A model generated the notes under the pieces. That model saw only the letters and a list, made by a program, of their open reading frames with translations. It made no database searches and was not told the origin of the DNA. Of a stretch of 64,000 bases of DNA, positions 25,194 to 34,110 are shown piece by piece. Origin of the DNA: CAYSYM01 sp964435115 (lineage in GTDB: Bacteria; Chloroflexota; UBA6077; CF-72); contig CAYSYM010000014.1 in the NCBI GenBank assembly GCA_964435115.1, positions 4,211 through 68,210 on the forward strand, in the 5' to 3' direction. Position numbers and translations under genes: made by a program. Position 1 is the first letter of the stretch; each line of letters starts with the position of its first letter.

Positions 25194-26231
25194 CTATGCA
25201 CCGGGTGCCGCGGCGGCGGCCGGCTGCCGGGCCGCGCGCTGGGCGCGGTACCAGTCGACGGTGGCGCGGAGCCCGGTCGGGAAGTCGGTCGTGGCCCGCC
25301 AGCCGAAACGCTGCCACGCCCGCGAGGTCTCCAGGCGGCGCCGTGGCTGCCCATCGGGCTTGCTCGCGTCCCAGCGGAGCTGCCCCGTGAAGCCGGTGGC
25401 GCGGGCGATCTCCGCCACCAGGTCGCGGATGCTGATCTCCATCCCGCTGCCCAGGTTCACGGGGTCCGGATCGTCGTACCGCTCCAGGGCGGCGACGATC
25501 CCCTCGGCGGCGTCCGCCACGTACAGGAACTCGCGCGTGGCGGTGCCCGTTCCCCACACGTCGACGTGGTCGGCGCCCGTCTCCACGGCCTCCACGCACT
25601 TGCGGATGAGGGCCGGGATGACGTGCGAGGTGGCCGGGTCGAAGTTGTCGCCGGGTCCGTAGAGGTTCACCGGCAGCAGGTAGATCGCGTTGAACCCGTA
25701 CTGCTGGCGGTACGCCTGGGCCTGGACCAGGAGCATCTTCTTGGCCAAGCCGTAGGGTGCGTTCGTCTCTTCGGGGTAGCCGTTCCACAGATCATCCTCG
25801 CGGAACGGGACGGGCGCGAACTTGGGGTAGGCGCAGATAGTGCCGACGGCGACGAACTTGCGCACGCTGTACCGCCGGGCGTACTCCATCAGGTGAGCGC
25901 CCATCACCAGGTTCTCGTAGAAGAAGGCGCCGGGCCGCGCCTGGTTGGCGCCGATGCCGCCCACCACGGCCGCGAGGTGGACGACGATATCAGGTCGAGC
26001 CTCCTCGAGCAGGCGTGCCACCTCGGCCTCGACGGTGAGGTCGTACTCGGCCTTGCGAGGGGCCAGGACGTCGTCGTACCCCCGCCGCTCCAGGCTGCCG
26101 AGGACCTGGCGACCGAGGAAGCCCGCGCCTCCCGTGACCAGGATGCGTGGGCGGGGATGGGATGAGGAAGACGTGCTCACGGAGGCGGGGGCCCCTTCCG
26201 GAGTCTCGATGGCGAGGAGCGCGGGCCGCAC
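25194..26231 (-). CDS. GDP-L-fucose synthase-like NAD-dependent epimerase/reductase
   Basis: An extended SDR: ILVTGGAGFLGRQVLGSL near residue 30, HLAAVVGGIGANQARPGAFFYENLVMG near residue 85 (the HLAAxVGGI...NP/ARPxxFxxxNL pattern of GDP-fucose synthases), VGTICAYPKFAPVPFREDDLWNG with catalytic Ser/Thr, and NAPYGLAKKMLL with the YxxxK pair. WGTGTATREFLYVADAAEGI binds the nucleotide-sugar. Expected role: 3,5-epimerisation and 4-reduction of GDP-4-keto-6-deoxymannose or a related sugar. No GDP-mannose 4,6-dehydratase is in the window. The start is uncertain: GTG 26231 or GTG 26180; the fold needs neither extension. Confidence 0.85.
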   Translation of the reverse strand: MRPALLAIETPEGAPASVSTSSSSHPRPRILVTGGAGFLGRQVLGSLERRGYDDVLAPRKAEYDLTVEAEVARLLEEARPDIVVHLAAVVGGIGANQARPGAFFYENLVMGAHLMEYARRYSVRKFVAVGTICAYPKFAPVPFREDDLWNGYPEETNAPYGLAKKMLLVQAQAYRQQYGFNAIYLLPVNLYGPGDNFDPATSHVIPALIRKCVEAVETGADHVDVWGTGTATREFLYVADAAEGIVAALERYDDPDPVNLGSGMEISIRDLVAEIARATGFTGQLRWDASKPDGQPRRRLETSRAWQRFGWRATTDFPTGLRATVDWYRAQRAARQPAAAAAPGA

Positions 26232-26358
26232 GCGCGCCGAGTCGGATCAACCGCTGGCGCATGGGCTGTGGCGGGCGAAACGGCGTGAGTGTAGTGCCCC
26301 GGCTGGGCTCGGCCGCAACACACGTCCCCCACTCCATGCCCTACCCTCTCCCCAACGT

Positions 26359-26907
26359 ATGCGACCCCCCAACCGCCACACCGCCATGGTGGCGAGTGCC
26401 GCGGCCGTTCTCACGCTGGCCCTGGCCGGCTGCGCTGGCTCGCTCACCGCCACGGCGAAGGGCGATGCGGGGGCCGGCCAGCCCGGCTCGGAGGCCGTCC
26501 CGGTGCGCACGGCCGAAGCGCTGGTGCGGCGCCTCCTGGACAACAGCGCCACGCCGACGCCAGCTCCTACCGCGACCCCCCTCCCGCGGCCTACCTGCCC
26601 GGGCGCGATCTGGTGGTTCGACGCGGGGAACTACGCCGGCACGCTGGCCACGGTGGAGGGGCGCGTGAGCGAGGCGCGGCGCGTCGAAGCCGGCGGCCAG
26701 CAGCTCCTGGTGCTCAGCCTCGGCCAGCGGTTCCCGGATCCGAACCGGGTGGAGGTGCGGCTCCCCGGGGACGGGGGTGGCATCGCCCCGCTAGGTCCGG
26801 ACGCGTACGTGGGCCAGACGGTGTGCGCCACCGGACGCGTCGAGCTGGACCAGGCGCTGCCGACGCTCGCACTCGGATCGGACAGCGACATCCGGCTCGC
26901 ACCGTAG
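26359..26907 (+). CDS. putative lipoprotein of unknown function
   Basis: A 182-residue protein with a lipoprotein signal: MVASAAAVLTLALAGC from the internal ATG, lipobox LAGC. A Thr/Pro/Ala-rich linker follows (TPTPAPTATPLPRPT), then a compact beta-rich domain with two cysteines (TCPGAIWWFDAGNY; GQTVCATGRVEL) that resembles an OB-like fold by its GTLATVEGRVSEARRV pattern. A -10-like TACCCT (26342-26347) lies 11 bases before the ATG. Surface-exposed and probably tethered; function unknown. Confidence 0.65.
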   Translation: MRPPNRHTAMVASAAAVLTLALAGCAGSLTATAKGDAGAGQPGSEAVPVRTAEALVRRLLDNSATPTPAPTATPLPRPTCPGAIWWFDAGNYAGTLATVEGRVSEARRVEAGGQQLLVLSLGQRFPDPNRVEVRLPGDGGGIAPLGPDAYVGQTVCATGRVELDQALPTLALGSDSDIRLAP

Positions 26908-26946
26908 CAGCGCGTCCCGGCGTGGCTCAGGCCTGTTCCCCGGCCG

Positions 26947-28119
26947 TCACTCCGCCACGCCCGTCTGGGCCCCGGGCGCGAACGCCGCCCTGGCGAGCAT
27001 GCCCTGGTAGAACTGCTCCAGCCGCTGGGCGAGCCGCTGGAAGTGGAAGCGCTCGCGCACAAGCTGCCGCCCCGCGCCGCCCAGGCGGGATCCCACCTCG
27101 GGGTGTTCAAGCAGGAACACGATCTGCTCCGCGAGCGCCGCCGTATCGCCGTTGGGGACGAGCAGCCCGGTCGCCCCGTCGGCCAGTGCCAGCTTCACGT
27201 CTTCCGTGTCGAACGCGACCACGGGCTTGCCGAGCGCCAGCGCCTCAAGCACGGTGATCCCGACGTACCCCTCGACGATGCCCGGCTTCACGTACACGTC
27301 GGTCGCCGAGAGGAGCCGCGAGATGTCGTCCCGCACGCCCGTCAGGACGAGCCGACCGGCCAGGCCGTGCGCCTGTGCGTGGCGTTCGAGCTCGACCCGT
27401 AGGTCGCCCTGGCCGACGACGAGGAAGCGGGCGTTCGGGACGCGCGCGGCGACGAGAGCGGCCGCGTCGATGAACAGCTCGTGGCTCTTGCGCGGGTGGA
27501 GCGCGCCGATCGTGGAGACGATGCATGTCTCGGCGTCGAAGCCGAACTCCTCGCGCACCGAGATCCGGTCGTCGGGCGAGGCGACGAAGGCGTCCACGTC
27601 GAGCCCGACGAAGCTGAAGTCCACCAGATCGTCGTCACGCACCCAGACGCGCTTCAGGTGGCGGCGGATCTCGGGCGAGATCACCAGGATCTTCTCGGCG
27701 CCCAGCGTGAGCACCCAGTTGCGCAGCCAGGTGGTGACGGCCAGCTCGCGGGGCGAGTTCTGCAGCCCCATCGGCGAGCTGACGAGGTGAGTATGGCTCT
27801 CGCCGTTCCGCGCGGCCGGCCGGAGCGCGAGGTTGACCGCGACCGACGCGGTGGCAGAGAAGGAGTGGATGAGGTCGATCTGCTCCGCTCTGACCAGGCG
27901 GCGGATCGTGCGCGCCGAGTGGAGGATGCCGCCCGGGGACGTGGCAAGCGGAGCCCTGACGTGGGGCGTGCCGTTCCGGTCCAGCTCGCCGACCAGGTAC
28001 CCACCGGAGGAGACTACCCAGATGCGGTGGCCGCGCTGCTGGAGCTCGTGCGAGAGCGCGACGACGCTCCGCTCGATGCCGCCGACGTCCATCGTCTTGG
28101 ACGCGAGGAGAATTCTCAA
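26947..28119 (-). CDS. glycosyltransferase family 4 protein
   Basis: A 390-residue GT-B enzyme starting at a TTG: MRILLASKTMDVGGIERSVVALSHEL with the GG(I/A)E loop, donor-domain IVSTIGALHPRKSHELFIDAAALV and KPGIVEGYVGITVLEALALGKPVVAFDTE. The TTG start has no usable ribosome-binding site, but a minus-strand TAGGGT (28129-28134) ends 9 bases upstream, consistent with a leaderless message. Function within glycan assembly; specificity unknown. Confidence 0.87.
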   Translation of the reverse strand: MRILLASKTMDVGGIERSVVALSHELQQRGHRIWVVSSGGYLVGELDRNGTPHVRAPLATSPGGILHSARTIRRLVRAEQIDLIHSFSATASVAVNLALRPAARNGESHTHLVSSPMGLQNSPRELAVTTWLRNWVLTLGAEKILVISPEIRRHLKRVWVRDDDLVDFSFVGLDVDAFVASPDDRISVREEFGFDAETCIVSTIGALHPRKSHELFIDAAALVAARVPNARFLVVGQGDLRVELERHAQAHGLAGRLVLTGVRDDISRLLSATDVYVKPGIVEGYVGITVLEALALGKPVVAFDTEDVKLALADGATGLLVPNGDTAALAEQIVFLLEHPEVGSRLGGAGRQLVRERFHFQRLAQRLEQFYQGMLARAAFAPGAQTGVAE

Positions 28120-28399
28120 TCCTCAGTCACCCTAGGCCTATGCGCTTCGCGCCTATTCTTCCAGAGTGCGAAGCACGTGCATCGCTTCAGCTCGCGGAAC
28201 AGCGGTGGAGGCGCCAGCCGGCGCGGAGCCAGTCGCGCCTCTGCCCGGGCATGCCGGTCGCGCCGGTGGACGGGCTGCTCTCTGGAGCCTGGATGCTGAG
28301 CGCGTAGGCCCAAGTGTGGCACGGATCGGGGCGAGCGTGGTCCACGTGCGGAGCACCCACCCAGCGACAACTCCGGCGGCGGGCGGCCCAGGCGAGCCA
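28120..28399. other. 280-base intergenic region
   Basis: Between the leftward GT4 start and the leftward membrane gene stop. It contains the -10-like TAGGGT of the GT4 gene and a small inverted repeat TAGGC...GCCTA enclosing GCGCTTCGC (28133-28155). No supported gene. Confidence 0.35.
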
Positions 28400-29902
28400 T
28401 TATACGGGCGCACCTTCGACCTCCCGCCGGTCCGCGGGCCCGACCTCTCGCTGGGCGGAGGATGCGCGCGCCTCCACGCGACCGCGCGCGGACAGCACGT
28501 TGGCCGCGGCTACGCCGAGCAGAAACAGCGCCAGCGGCTGGACCTGCATCAGCAGCCGGGTCGCGGAGGTCTGCACCTGGAGCGCTGGCGACGACCCGGT
28601 AACGAGGAACGCGGCGAAGGTCGCGCCGAGCTGCGCGAGCACTACCAGTGCCAGGAACCGCCACGGGGCGCGCAGCAGCGTCGCGCCGAGGGTGGCAGCG
28701 CCGACGACCACGACGACCCACCCTCCGCCGGTGCGGACCCCGCCGAGCACAGCCAGCAGGGCGCGTACGACCTCGCCGATGGCGTCCACCCGCAGCGCGC
28801 TGATGTGCTCCCCCGTCACCTCGATTCCGCGCAGGTTGCGGAACAGGGTCCACGGGAGGGAGAGCAGGAATGCGCCGCCCGCGTAGACGGCCGGGGCGCG
28901 CAGCGCGGACCACCGGCTGGTTCGAGCGGCCAGACCCTCAAGCAGGAGGATGCTGGCGATCAGCGCCACCCGGAAGAGGCCTTCGTACTTGCTCAGCGCC
29001 GCTCCTCCGGCGAAGAGCGCGGCGATCAGCAGCCAGGCAGCGCTCGGCGTGGCACGCTTCGGCGCAAGGTCGCCCAGCACGTGGGCCTGTTCGGGCACGT
29101 GTCGCAGGTCTGCCGCTCGCGTCCACTCGAAGAGGGCGAGCACGCTCAGGGAGAGGTAGGCGGTGAGGATGAGGTCGGCCTGGCCGGTCCAGAAGCTCTC
29201 GAGGAGCTGGGTGGTCCCTAGCAGGATGCCTGCGGCGACATACGGAGCCACCCGCGGCTCTCTCAGGACGAGGCGCGCGTGCCACGCGGCGCAGACGATG
29301 AAGGCCGACCCCAGGAGTGCCCAGATGACCTTGACCTGGTCGATGGCCGCCGCGCCGCGGTGCAGGTAGAACCACGCTTCAAGCAGCGGCACGAGGGGCG
29401 GGTAGTAGGAGTGCGCGCTCGGCACGTCGACGATCGTGGCGGCGAGGAAGAAGGCCTTCGCTTTCAGCCCCCAGTGTGAGTAGGCGTCCCACCCGGCCTC
29501 GGGCACGAGCGTCGACCGGAGGGTCGCTCCAGCGAGGACGGCCGCGAGTGCGAGCCAGCCCAACCGACTGGGCAAAGGGGGCCAGCCGCGGCCGCCCGGT
29601 CTGGCCAGGGCGGGCGGCGGATCCACCCCTGGCGTGCGGCGCGCCAGGAACCGCAGGCCGAGCGCTGCTCCGGATGCCACCAGCAGCGTGCCGGGGATGA
29701 ACCGGAACGGAACCCTGGCCAGGGCCTGCAGCAACAGCGCGACTGCCACCAGCAGGGCGCCGACGAGCAGCCACAGCGCGAGGCGCACGCCGAGCGGCGC
29801 CCGCTCGCCGCCCGGCCAGTCCAGCCCACTCAGCCTGCCCAGCCCCAGCCATTCGAGGGTGACCAGGAGGAGCGCCAGGCCGGCGCCGGCGTCGAGGCTC
29901 AT
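28400..29902 (-). CDS. polytopic membrane protein, GT-C-type glycosyltransferase candidate
   Basis: A 500-residue protein with about ten to twelve hydrophobic helices. PEAGWDAYSHWGLKAKAFF near residue 135 puts an Asp in the first large extracytoplasmic loop, and SYYPPLVPLLEAWFYLHRGA follows, as in GT39/DUF-type mannosyltransferase-like proteins. SKYEGLFRVALIASI lies mid-protein. ATG 29902 overlaps the stop of the upstream gene (ATGA), which fixes this start; the frame is open to 30403 only by chance. No extracytoplasmic C-terminal domain is present. Confidence 0.65.
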   Translation of the reverse strand: MSLDAGAGLALLLVTLEWLGLGRLSGLDWPGGERAPLGVRLALWLLVGALLVAVALLLQALARVPFRFIPGTLLVASGAALGLRFLARRTPGVDPPPALARPGGRGWPPLPSRLGWLALAAVLAGATLRSTLVPEAGWDAYSHWGLKAKAFFLAATIVDVPSAHSYYPPLVPLLEAWFYLHRGAAAIDQVKVIWALLGSAFIVCAAWHARLVLREPRVAPYVAAGILLGTTQLLESFWTGQADLILTAYLSLSVLALFEWTRAADLRHVPEQAHVLGDLAPKRATPSAAWLLIAALFAGGAALSKYEGLFRVALIASILLLEGLAARTSRWSALRAPAVYAGGAFLLSLPWTLFRNLRGIEVTGEHISALRVDAIGEVVRALLAVLGGVRTGGGWVVVVVGAATLGATLLRAPWRFLALVVLAQLGATFAAFLVTGSSPALQVQTSATRLLMQVQPLALFLLGVAAANVLSARGRVEARASSAQREVGPADRREVEGAPV

Positions 29903-30348
29903 GGGCTGTCGACCACGAGGACGAATCGGCGCGCGTCGAGCGCCACCCGGCGGAACCACGGGCGGGGCTGGAGGAGGAAGTAATCCGCCGGGTAGAGCGC
30001 CGCATCGGGCACGACGATGTACTGGGCGCCATTGCGCCGGGCGAGGAGGCGGACCGATGCCTCGTCGGGCAGCCCACTGAGGTCGTCGTACCGCCGGGGG
30101 TACAGCTCGTAGCGGAGGCGCGGGCCAACTCCGGTCTCGCCCCCGTACGCTCTGGGCTCGACGTAGACGTACGCCGCGCCCTCGGGCACCACCTCCAGGG
30201 CGAACGGAATGAACGGTCGAACGATCTCCCCTATCGGCACCTCGGCCGGCTCGACCAGCCGTGAGAGTCGGACGAGGCTCAGCGCGCTCCAGGCTACGAC
30301 GAAGAGGACGAGCGCGCTCCTGCGCGCCTGGCCGAGCGAGCCGTTCAC
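29899..30348 (-). CDS. single-pass protein coupled to the GT-C membrane protein
   Basis: A 149-residue protein with one membrane helix (SALVLFVVAWSALSLVRL, about 11-28) and a soluble domain: AYVYVEPRAYGG, LRYELYPRRYDDL, RNGAQYIVVPDAALYP, RFVLVVDSP. Such alternating beta/alpha text resembles the extracytoplasmic C-terminal domain that many GT-C glycosyltransferases carry after the last helix. The ATGA overlap with the following 500-residue membrane protein, which lacks such a domain, suggests a split two-subunit enzyme (inference). No family recognised otherwise. Confidence 0.6.
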   Translation of the reverse strand: MNGSLGQARRSALVLFVVAWSALSLVRLSRLVEPAEVPIGEIVRPFIPFALEVVPEGAAYVYVEPRAYGGETGVGPRLRYELYPRRYDDLSGLPDEASVRLLARRNGAQYIVVPDAALYPADYFLLQPRPWFRRVALDARRFVLVVDSP

Positions 30349-30404
30349 AGGGGGCGAGTCTACAGCCAGACCGCCCCCGGTAGCGTCCGCGCCGCGCCGT
30401 CATC

Positions 30405-30410
30405 TACTAT
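30405..30410 (+). promoter_or_regulatory. -10 element for leaderless nonulosonate operon
   Basis: TACTAT ends 10 bases before the GTG at 30421. No ribosome-binding site lies between, suggesting the operon mRNA starts at or next to the first codon. No -35 consensus is visible. Confidence 0.4.
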
Positions 30411-30420
30411 CCCCCGCCTG

Positions 30421-31170
30421 GTGAGGTCCGACGTCGATCGTCCCCGCGTCCTCGCCCTCGTGCCCGCGCGCGGTGGATCCAAGGGCATCCAGCGCAAGAA
30501 CGTGCGCCTCCTGGGCGGCCAGCCGGTTGTGGCGTACGCGATCGCCGCCGGCCTCGGCGCCAGCTCGGTGGACCGCGTGGTGTGCTCGACGGACGACGCG
30601 GAGATCGCGGAGGTCGCACGCGCCTACGGGGCGGACGTCCCGTTCCTCCGTCCGGCGGAGCTGGCCCGGGACGACACGGAGGACTGGCCGGTCTTCGCCC
30701 ACGCGCTGCGGTGGCTCGAAGAGCACGAAGGGTGGGTGCCCGACCTCGTCGCCAACCTGCGGCCCACGTCGCCGTTCCGCCGGCCCGAGCACGTCGATCG
30801 CGCCGTCGAGCTGCTGCTGCGCACTGGGGCCGACTCGGTTAAGTCGGTCTCCCTGGCGCGCCAGCACCCGCACAAGATGTGGACGTTCGCGCCGAACGGC
30901 TCCGACCTGCTGGAGCCGTTCGTGAAGAGCGCCTTCCGCCTCGCGCGCGGGCCTGACGTGCCGCGGGCGCAGCTTGAGCCCGTCTACTGGCAGAACGGGC
31001 TCGTGGATGTGACCCGGCGCGCGGTGATCCTCGATCAGGGGGTTATGATCGGGGCGACGGTCGCCGGGTTGGTCACGGACCCGACGGACGCGATCGACCT
31101 CGACAGCCCGCTGGATCTTGCGTTCGCGGAGCTCGCCATGGCGCATCGGGCCGGGCCGCCCTCGGTATGA
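30421..31170 (+). CDS. CMP-nonulosonate (acylneuraminate) cytidylyltransferase, NeuA-like
   Basis: A 249-residue nucleotidyltransferase with LALVPARGGSKGIQRKNVRLL (signature ARGGSKGI at 16-23), STDDAEIAEVARAYGADVPFLRPAEL, LRPTSPFR and PVYWQNGLVDVTRR, all typical of CMP-N-acylneuraminate synthetases (NeuA/PtmB/LegF group). It activates an eight- or nine-carbon ulosonic acid with CTP. First gene of a five-gene set; the stop overlaps the next ATG (ATGA). The exact sugar cannot be read from the sequence. Confidence 0.88.
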   Translation: MRSDVDRPRVLALVPARGGSKGIQRKNVRLLGGQPVVAYAIAAGLGASSVDRVVCSTDDAEIAEVARAYGADVPFLRPAELARDDTEDWPVFAHALRWLEEHEGWVPDLVANLRPTSPFRRPEHVDRAVELLLRTGADSVKSVSLARQHPHKMWTFAPNGSDLLEPFVKSAFRLARGPDVPRAQLEPVYWQNGLVDVTRRAVILDQGVMIGATVAGLVTDPTDAIDLDSPLDLAFAELAMAHRAGPPSV

Positions 31171-32261
31171 AGGCGCTCGTGGTCGGTCTCGGCTCGATCG
31201 GCCGCCGGCATGCGCGCAACTGGGCCGCGCTCGGGCTTGGCGAGGTGTGGGTGTGCCGCCAGGCCAACCGACCCCAGCCCGAGCCCCTCGGCGTGGAGGC
31301 GCGGACGTTCTACGATCTGGGCGCGGCGCTCGCGGCGGACCCGGACATCGTGCTGGTGACCAACCCCAGCAGCCTGCACGTGGCAACCGCGCGCCGCGCC
31401 GTGCAGGCGGGGTGCCACGTGTTCATCGAGAAGCCGCTGGGCTCCTCGCTCGACGGCGTCTCCGAACTGCTGGCGGAAGCGCGCCAGGCGGCGCGGCGGG
31501 TCATGGTGGGGTACAGCCTGCGCTTCCACCCCGGACTGGCTCGATTGCGCGACCTCCTGCACGCCGGCGCCATCGGGCGTCCCATCTCCGCGCGCGCCGA
31601 GATGGGCGAGTACCTGCCCGGATGGCACCCCTGGGAGGACTACCGCACCGGCTACAGCGCGCGCCGTGACCAGGGCGGTGGGCCAGTGCTGACATTCAGC
31701 CATGAGATCGACTCGCTCTGCTGGCTGCTGGGACGCCCGCGGCGGGTCCTGGGCCTCGCGCGCAAGGTGAGCGAGCTGGAGGTCGATACCGAGGATGTCG
31801 CCGAGATCCTCCTGGAGTTCGACGCCGGAGCCCTCACCTCGATCCACGTCGACTACGTCCGCCGCCCGCCCCGACGGTCCGTCGAGGTCGTCGGCGACGA
31901 GGGCGTCCTGCGGTGGGAGTACGACGAGAACCGCCTGGCGGTCTTCACCACGCGCTCCGCCCAGTGGCGGGTGGAAGAAGGGCGGCCCACTTTCGCCCGC
32001 AACGAGCTGTTCCTCGACGAGCTGCGCGCCGTGGCGACGGCCGTGGCTGGCGGACGGGCGGAGCCGCTGGCGGATGGCCTGCAAGGTGCGGCTATCCTTG
32101 CCGTGGCCTTGAGCGCGCTGCGCTCGTCGGCCGAGGGCCGCGCGATCGACCTGACCCTTGAGGAAGCTGGAGAGACTGCCGCGTGGCTGAGCAGCCTGGA
32201 ATCCCCCCGAGTATCCCCCGCGTTCCCGCTCCCGAGCTCTTTCGCCTCGACGGCCGGGTAG
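31167..32261 (+). CDS. Gfo/Idh/MocA-family oxidoreductase in nonulosonate operon
   Basis: A 364-residue protein: N-terminal Rossmann LVVGLGSIGRRHARNW (residues 4-19), hallmark HVFIEKPLGSS near residue 88 and a C-terminal domain with GYSLRFHPGLARLRDLL and GGGPVLTFSHEIDSLCWLLG (catalytic-type His). ATGA overlap with the cytidylyltransferase. Homologues are frequent beside NeuA/NeuB genes, where they probably oxidise or reduce a precursor sugar; reaction not established here. The last ~79 bases overlap the start of the next gene. Confidence 0.85.
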   Translation: MKALVVGLGSIGRRHARNWAALGLGEVWVCRQANRPQPEPLGVEARTFYDLGAALAADPDIVLVTNPSSLHVATARRAVQAGCHVFIEKPLGSSLDGVSELLAEARQAARRVMVGYSLRFHPGLARLRDLLHAGAIGRPISARAEMGEYLPGWHPWEDYRTGYSARRDQGGGPVLTFSHEIDSLCWLLGRPRRVLGLARKVSELEVDTEDVAEILLEFDAGALTSIHVDYVRRPPRRSVEVVGDEGVLRWEYDENRLAVFTTRSAQWRVEEGRPTFARNELFLDELRAVATAVAGGRAEPLADGLQGAAILAVALSALRSSAEGRAIDLTLEEAGETAAWLSSLESPRVSPAFPLPSSFASTAG

Positions 32262-33046
32262 CGCTCGTCACCGGTGGAGCCGGCCTGCTCGGGCGGCGCT
32301 ACTGCGAGGCGCTCGTGGAGGCCGGCGCGACGGTCGTCGTGGCCGACCTGGACGGCGCACGGGCCGAAGCAGTCGCCGCGGCGATCTCCCGCGAGCGCGC
32401 GCTCGGGCTGCCCCTCGACGTGAGCGACGAGGAGTCCGTTGGCGCGGCGACGGCTCGCGCCGTGGCGCGTTTCGGACGCCTGGATATCCTCGTCAACAAC
32501 GCCGCCCTCACGGTGCGTGGCGGCTCGGAGCGCCTCGACGATTACTTCGCCCCGTTCGAGCGCTACCCCCGCGACCTGTGGGACCGGGCCATCGCGGTGA
32601 ACCTGACCGGTATGATGCTGTGCGCCCAGGCCGCCGGGCGCCAGATGCTCCGCCAGGGCGGCGGGGTGATCGTCAACATCGCCTCGACGTACGGCGTCGT
32701 GGCGCCCGACCAGCGCCTGTACGATGGGGTGAAGAGCCCGTACGCTGACACCGGGTTCAACACCCCCGTCAGCTACGCCGTCACCAAGAGCGCGGTGCTC
32801 GGGCTGACGCGCTACCTCGCGACGTACTGGGCGGGGAAGAACATCCGCGTGAACGCGCTCACGCCGCACGGGGTGTACGACAAGCACGACGCGACGTTCG
32901 TGCGGAACTTCGCCAGCCGCTCGCCGCTCGGGCGCATGGCGCGCGATGACGAGTACCGCGGTGCGTTGTTGTTCCTGGTGTCCGACGCCTCTTCGTACAT
33001 GACCGGAGCCAACCTGATCGTCGACGGCGGGTGGACCGCGTGGTGA
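32183..33046 (+). CDS. short-chain dehydrogenase/reductase in nonulosonate operon
   Basis: A 287-residue classical-type SDR: TGGAGLLG cofactor loop (30-37), LVNNAA (103-108), catalytic Ser168 in NIASTYG, Tyr198 and Lys202 in SYAVTKSA, and C-terminal FLVSDASSYMTGANLIVDGGW. PtmA-like SDRs with this profile occur beside NeuB/NeuA genes in Campylobacter-type loci. GTG at 32183 has GGAGAG 10 bases upstream and is the only sensible start, giving a 79-base overlap with the previous gene. Likely acts on a keto-sugar precursor. Confidence 0.85.
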   Translation: MAEQPGIPPSIPRVPAPELFRLDGRVALVTGGAGLLGRRYCEALVEAGATVVVADLDGARAEAVAAAISRERALGLPLDVSDEESVGAATARAVARFGRLDILVNNAALTVRGGSERLDDYFAPFERYPRDLWDRAIAVNLTGMMLCAQAAGRQMLRQGGGVIVNIASTYGVVAPDQRLYDGVKSPYADTGFNTPVSYAVTKSAVLGLTRYLATYWAGKNIRVNALTPHGVYDKHDATFVRNFASRSPLGRMARDDEYRGALLFLVSDASSYMTGANLIVDGGWTAW

Positions 33047-34110
33047 GCGGGAAGACGATGCGCATCGGCCGCCACGTCGTCGGAGACGGGCAGCCATGCT
33101 TCGTGATCGCCGAGGGCGGAGTCAACCACAACGGCGATCCGGCGCTCGCCGACGAGCTCGTCCGCATCGCCGCCAGCGCGCGCGCCGACGCGGTCAAGTT
33201 CCAGAAGCGGACTATCGCGGAGATCCTGACGCGGGACGCGTTTGACGCCCCGTACGTCCACCCCAACTCGTTCGGGGCGACGTACGGGGAGCACCGCCTG
33301 AAGCTCGAGCTGCCAGACGAGGTGTGGCGATCCCTGCGCGACCTGGCGACCGAGCTGGGCCTGGAGTTCATGGGCAGCGCCTGGGACAGGCCGAGCGTCG
33401 ACTTCCTGATGGAGCTGGACCCCCCAGCGTTCAAGATCGGCTCCCCGGACCTGACCAACCTCGAGCTCCTGGATCACACGGCGCGGCTCGGGCGGCCGAT
33501 CATCCTCTCGACTGGGATGAGCACGCTGGAGGAGGTCGACGAAGCCGTCGGGACGATCCTGCGCCACACCGATCAACTGATCCTTCTCCAGTGCACGTCG
33601 ACGTACCCGTCGGAATTCGCGGAGATCAACCTGCGCGTCATGCAGACGTACCGCGAGCGGTACGGCGTGCTCGTCGGCTACTCGGGCCACGAACGGGGGA
33701 TCAGCGTTACCGAGGCGGCGGCTGCCCTGGGCGCGTGTGTGGTCGAGCGCCACTTCACGAAGGACCGAACGCTGCCAGGACCCGACCACGCGGCCTCGCT
33801 GGAGCCCGTAGGGCTGAGCAAGCTGGTGCGGGACATCCGGGCGATCGAGCTGGCGATGGGCAGCCCGGAGAAGCGGATCCTCCCGTCTGAGGTCGAGAAG
33901 CGGGCGCGGCTGGCGAAGAGTGTCGTGTCGGCGTGCCGCATCCCCGCGGGCGCGGCGATCGGCCGCGAGATGCTGGCGGTGAAGTGTCCGGGGTCGGGCA
34001 TCGCGGCGAATCGGCTGGCGCAGCTCGTGGGCCGGGTCGCTCCCGTGGAGGTCCCCGCCGACGCGCTGCTCCCGCTCGAGGCGCTCGAGTGGAGGCGGGA
34101 CGGCGCGTGA
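33043..34110 (+). CDS. N-acetylneuraminate/nonulosonate synthase, NeuB-like
   Basis: A 355-residue synthase: FVIAEGGVNHNGDPALADELV near residue 20, AVKFQKRT, LSTGMSTLEEV, LLQCTSTYP, GYSGHERG and HFTKDRTLPGPDHAASLEP in the TIM barrel, then a C-terminal antifreeze-like (SAF) domain (AKSVVSACRIPAGAAI, MLAVKCPGSGI). It condenses phosphoenolpyruvate with a hexose-type sugar to give a nonulosonate. GTG 33043 overlaps the SDR stop (GTGA); GTG 33031 or 33040 in frame are alternatives. The 3' neighbour is a phosphatase, which suggests a phosphorylated product. Confidence 0.92.
   Translation: MSGKTMRIGRHVVGDGQPCFVIAEGGVNHNGDPALADELVRIAASARADAVKFQKRTIAEILTRDAFDAPYVHPNSFGATYGEHRLKLELPDEVWRSLRDLATELGLEFMGSAWDRPSVDFLMELDPPAFKIGSPDLTNLELLDHTARLGRPIILSTGMSTLEEVDEAVGTILRHTDQLILLQCTSTYPSEFAEINLRVMQTYRERYGVLVGYSGHERGISVTEAAAALGACVVERHFTKDRTLPGPDHAASLEPVGLSKLVRDIRAIELAMGSPEKRILPSEVEKRARLAKSVVSACRIPAGAAIGREMLAVKCPGSGIAANRLAQLVGRVAPVEVPADALLPLEALEWRRDGA

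Noticed and set aside
29903..30403. N-terminal extension of the GT-C membrane protein
   Set aside because: It overlaps the 149-residue gene in another frame, is arginine-rich without structure, and the ATGA overlap fixes the start at 29902.
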